In this document: piece by piece, positions 15,237 through 17,247 of the stretch
How positions within the stretch are numbered: position 1 is the first letter of the stretch
Layout of the letters: the number at the start of each line of letters is the position of its first letter
From: an uncultured Synergistia bacterium
GTDB lineage: Bacteria > Eremiobacterota > SpSt-956 > JAKJGF01
Direction of reading: 5' to 3'
DNA: 17,247 bases
Assembly (NCBI GenBank): GCA_937888925.1
Contig: CALARM010000487.1
Coordinates: forward strand, 1-17,247
Program-made: the position numbers and the translations under genes
The notes under the pieces: generated by a model
What the model saw: only the letters and a program-made list of their open reading frames with translations
What the model was told of the DNA's origin: nothing
Database searches by the model: none

Positions 15237-17126
15237 ATGAATACACTTTTGGAAACAATAGAAAAAGATTACAGAAAAAAATCGGAAAACATACGGAAAA
15301 GGGTTATTGTATGTGCCGGTACAGGCTGTGTGGCAAACGGAGCCCTTAAAGTCTATCAGGCTTTTATAGATAATCTCAAAAAAGAAAATCTTGATGTAAT
15401 AACAGAACTTAAAGAAGAAACTGACGAAAAATCCATTCTCGTATCACACAGCGGATGTCAGGGGTTCTGTCAGATGGGTCCTCTGGTCACAATAGAACCG
15501 GAAGGTCTCTTTTACACCAGGGTAAAACCGGAACATGTACCGGACATAATAAACCATACACTGAAAAATGGCGAGGTCATAGAAAGTCTCCTCTATGAAG
15601 ATCCTTCTACGGGAAAACACTGCAACAGGACTTCCGATATTCCTTTTTACAAAAGGCAGAACAGATTTGTCCTGAAGATGTGCGGACTCATTGATCCGGA
15701 AGATATAAAGGAATATATTGCAAACGGAGGTTATGAAGGAGCAAAAAAGGCATGGACTGAGATGTCTCCTGAAGCAATCTGTGAAGAAATACTTTACTCC
15801 GGACTGAGAGGCCGGGGAGGCGGAGGATTTCCTACAGGAAAAAAATGGAACCTCACAAGAGTGGAAGGAGGAGAAAAAAAATATGTTATCTGTAACGGTG
15901 ACGAAGGAGATCCGGGAGCTTTTATGGACAGAAGCGTAATGGAAGGCAATCCCCACAGTGTCATAGAAGGTCTTATGATAGGGGCCCGCGCCACAGGTGC
16001 CGATGAAGCCTATATTTATGTCAGAGCAGAATATCCTCTCGCAGTAAAAAGATTGAAAAAAGCAGTTTCTCAGGCTGAAGAAATGGGAATTCTCGGAGAA
16101 AACATTTTCGGTACAGGTAAAAAACTTACCTGTCATGTAATGGAGGGAGCAGGCGCCTTTGTATGCGGAGAAGAAACTGCTCTTATGGCTTCCATAGAAG
16201 GCAAAAGAGGTATGCCTTCACCGAAACCTCCTTTCCCTGCAAAAAGAGGACTCCACGGTAAGCCCACAGTCATAAACAATGTGGAAACCCTTGCAACAGT
16301 GCCACTTATAATAAATAAAGGTTCCCGATTTTTCAGATCTCTCGGCACAGAAGGTTCTCCGGGGACAAAAACCTTTGCTCTTACGGGACATGTAGCAAAT
16401 ACAGGTCTCATAGAAGTTCCTTTCGGTACAACCCTGAGGGAAATCGTTTATAACATAGGTGAAGGTGTTACAGATGATGACGGACATATTACAGGTAAAG
16501 GTTTTAAAGCAGTACAGATAGGAGGGCCGTCGGGAGGATGTCTTACAGAAGAACATCTCGACCTTCCGATGGATTTTGACTCCCTTCTATCGATAGGCGC
16601 AATGGTAGGCTCCGGTGGTCTTGTAGTAATGAACAAAGAAACATGTATGGTAAGTGTGGCAAGGTTTTTCATGCAGTTTACCCAGAATGAATCGTGCGGC
16701 AAATGTGTTCTCTGCAGGGAAGGTACAAAACAGATGCTTTCACTCCTTGATGATATAATTGAAGGAAGGGCTACGGGGGAAACGCTGGATCTACTGGAAG
16801 AACTTGCCCTGGTAGTCAAAAAAGGCTCTCTCTGCGGCCTTGGGAAAACAGCACCCAACCCGGTTCTTTCTACATTAAAATATTTCCGTGCAGAATATGA
16901 TGCCCATGTATTTCAAAAACGATGTCCTGCCGGGAGATGTAAGGCTTTATTGAAGGTAGAAATAGATCCCGATAAATGTAAAGGGTGCGGACTCTGTGCG
17001 AAAAAATGTCCTGTCAGCGCCATTTCCGGCACAGTAAGAAAACCTTTCACGATAGACAGCAATCTGTGTATAAAATGCGGAGTCTGCGGCCAGGTATGCA
17101 AGTTCAAGGCAGTGAAAGGAATTTAA
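15237..17126 (+). CDS. nuoF: NuoF-like NADH-binding FMN/Fe-S subunit (HndC/HymB type)
   Basis: NAD(H)-binding flavoprotein that oxidises NADH, or reduces NAD+, for a soluble hydrogenase-type complex. In its 629 residues: a thioredoxin-like [2Fe-2S] domain (C26, C31, C74, C78); the NuoF flavin/NAD domain with GLRGRGGGGFPTG (189-201) and GDEGDPGAFMDR (221-232); an SLBB domain (~383-435); the [4Fe-4S] domain (C487, C490, C493, C533); and a C-terminal 2[4Fe-4S] ferredoxin (C581/584/587/591 and C611/614/617/621). The extra N- and C-terminal clusters separate HndC/HymB from complex I NuoF. AAAGGAG lies 6-7 bases before a run of A and the ATG. No stop-proximal terminator is visible, so the operon probably continues beyond the right edge, where a HydA-type [FeFe] hydrogenase is the expected next gene. 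Confidence 0.95.
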   Translation: MNTLLETIEKDYRKKSENIRKRVIVCAGTGCVANGALKVYQAFIDNLKKENLDVITELKEETDEKSILVSHSGCQGFCQMGPLVTIEPEGLFYTRVKPEHVPDIINHTLKNGEVIESLLYEDPSTGKHCNRTSDIPFYKRQNRFVLKMCGLIDPEDIKEYIANGGYEGAKKAWTEMSPEAICEEILYSGLRGRGGGGFPTGKKWNLTRVEGGEKKYVICNGDEGDPGAFMDRSVMEGNPHSVIEGLMIGARATGADEAYIYVRAEYPLAVKRLKKAVSQAEEMGILGENIFGTGKKLTCHVMEGAGAFVCGEETALMASIEGKRGMPSPKPPFPAKRGLHGKPTVINNVETLATVPLIINKGSRFFRSLGTEGSPGTKTFALTGHVANTGLIEVPFGTTLREIVYNIGEGVTDDDGHITGKGFKAVQIGGPSGGCLTEEHLDLPMDFDSLLSIGAMVGSGGLVVMNKETCMVSVARFFMQFTQNESCGKCVLCREGTKQMLSLLDDIIEGRATGETLDLLEELALVVKKGSLCGLGKTAPNPVLSTLKYFRAEYDAHVFQKRCPAGRCKALLKVEIDPDKCKGCGLCAKKCPVSAISGTVRKPFTIDSNLCIKCGVCGQVCKFKAVKGI

Positions 17127-17128
17127 AA

Positions 17129-17247
17129 GGTGAAGGGTGATGGGTGAAGGGTGATGGGTGAAGGGTGAAGGATGAAGGGTGAAGGGTGAAGAGTGAAGGG
17201 TGAAGGGTGAAGGGTGAAGGGTGAAGGGTGAAGGGTGAAGGGTGAAG
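17129..17247. repeat. 17-unit GGTGAAG heptamer tandem repeat running to the window edge
   Basis: Starting two bases after the nuoF stop, 119 bp divide exactly into 17 units of 7 bp. Thirteen are GGTGAAG, two are GGTGATG, one is GATGAAG and one is AGTGAAG. Variants cluster in the first ten units and the last seven are identical, as expected of recent expansion at one end. The array continues to the last base, so its true length is unknown. The same family forms the arms around the hairpin at 13356-13434. Confidence 0.92.

Noticed and set aside
15444..16136. 230-codon minus-strand ORF
   Set aside because: It is antisense to the well-supported nuoF gene, is Cys/Phe/Ser rich as expected of a shadow frame, and has no ribosome site or domain.
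14675..17126. Respiratory complex I (nuo) operon
   Set aside because: NuoF has extra N-terminal [2Fe-2S] and C-terminal ferredoxin domains, and the operon opens with rex. This is the hydrogenase/diaphorase type.
17129..17247. CRISPR array
   Set aside because: Units are 7 bp and contiguous with no spacers. It is a minisatellite.

Overview
The window is AT-leaning bacterial DNA, rich in AGA and ATA codons. It looks like an anaerobic or fermentative bacterium with type IV pili. The evidence is a Rex-controlled NuoE/NuoF-type diaphorase module of the kind that serves electron-bifurcating [FeFe] hydrogenases, two PilT-family ATPases, and many low-potential iron-sulfur modules. I cannot name the lineage. 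Unusual protein architectures and period-7 intergenic repeats suggest an uncultured or poorly sampled phylum. The left edge cuts a gene and the right edge lies inside a tandem repeat, so this may be a whole contig that broke at a repeat.

Layout. (1) Bases 3-8453 (+) hold one giant gene, open at the left edge. It fuses a GlcD-like FAD-linked oxidase, GlcF-like Fe-S clusters, a second 2[4Fe-4S] ferredoxin and all the glutamate synthase large-subunit domains, in a non-canonical order with the glutaminase domain moved to the interior. (2) Bases 8454-8890 separate convergent genes. They hold a 208-bp MITE-like element with long terminal inverted repeats and a TAA target duplication, then a strong hairpin terminator. 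(3) Bases 8891-9859 (-) encode a permuted NlpC/P60 (YiiX/YebB-like) putative papain-fold hydrolase. (4) Bases 10167-13353 (+) form a tight operon of two PilT-type retraction ATPases and a CNBD-GAF sensor protein. It ends in a hairpin flanked by inverted heptamer repeats. (5) Bases 13436-13756 hold only a small, apparently frame-disrupted minus-strand ORF remnant. (6) Bases 13757-17126 (+) form a rex-nuoE-nuoF operon. It starts from a perfect consensus sigma-70 promoter bracketed by Rex-type operators. (7) Bases 17129-17247 are 17 tandem GGTGAAG-type heptamers running to the edge.

How the genes fit together. Rex senses NADH/NAD+ and probably represses its own operon. NuoE and NuoF carry NADH oxidation, FMN and an Fe-S chain that normally feed an [FeFe] hydrogenase catalytic subunit, which would be expected just past the right edge. 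The giant glutamate synthase has no GltD (NADPH) subunit nearby. It appears to use its own flavin/Fe-S head to collect electrons for glutamate formation. The PilT pair plus sensor is a separate motility and surface-sensing unit.

The most interesting items are the giant permuted glutamate synthase with its internal nucleophile cysteine, the Rex-bracketed promoter, the tandem duplication of the nuoE translation start region, and the two related heptamer repeat families that sit at gene ends.
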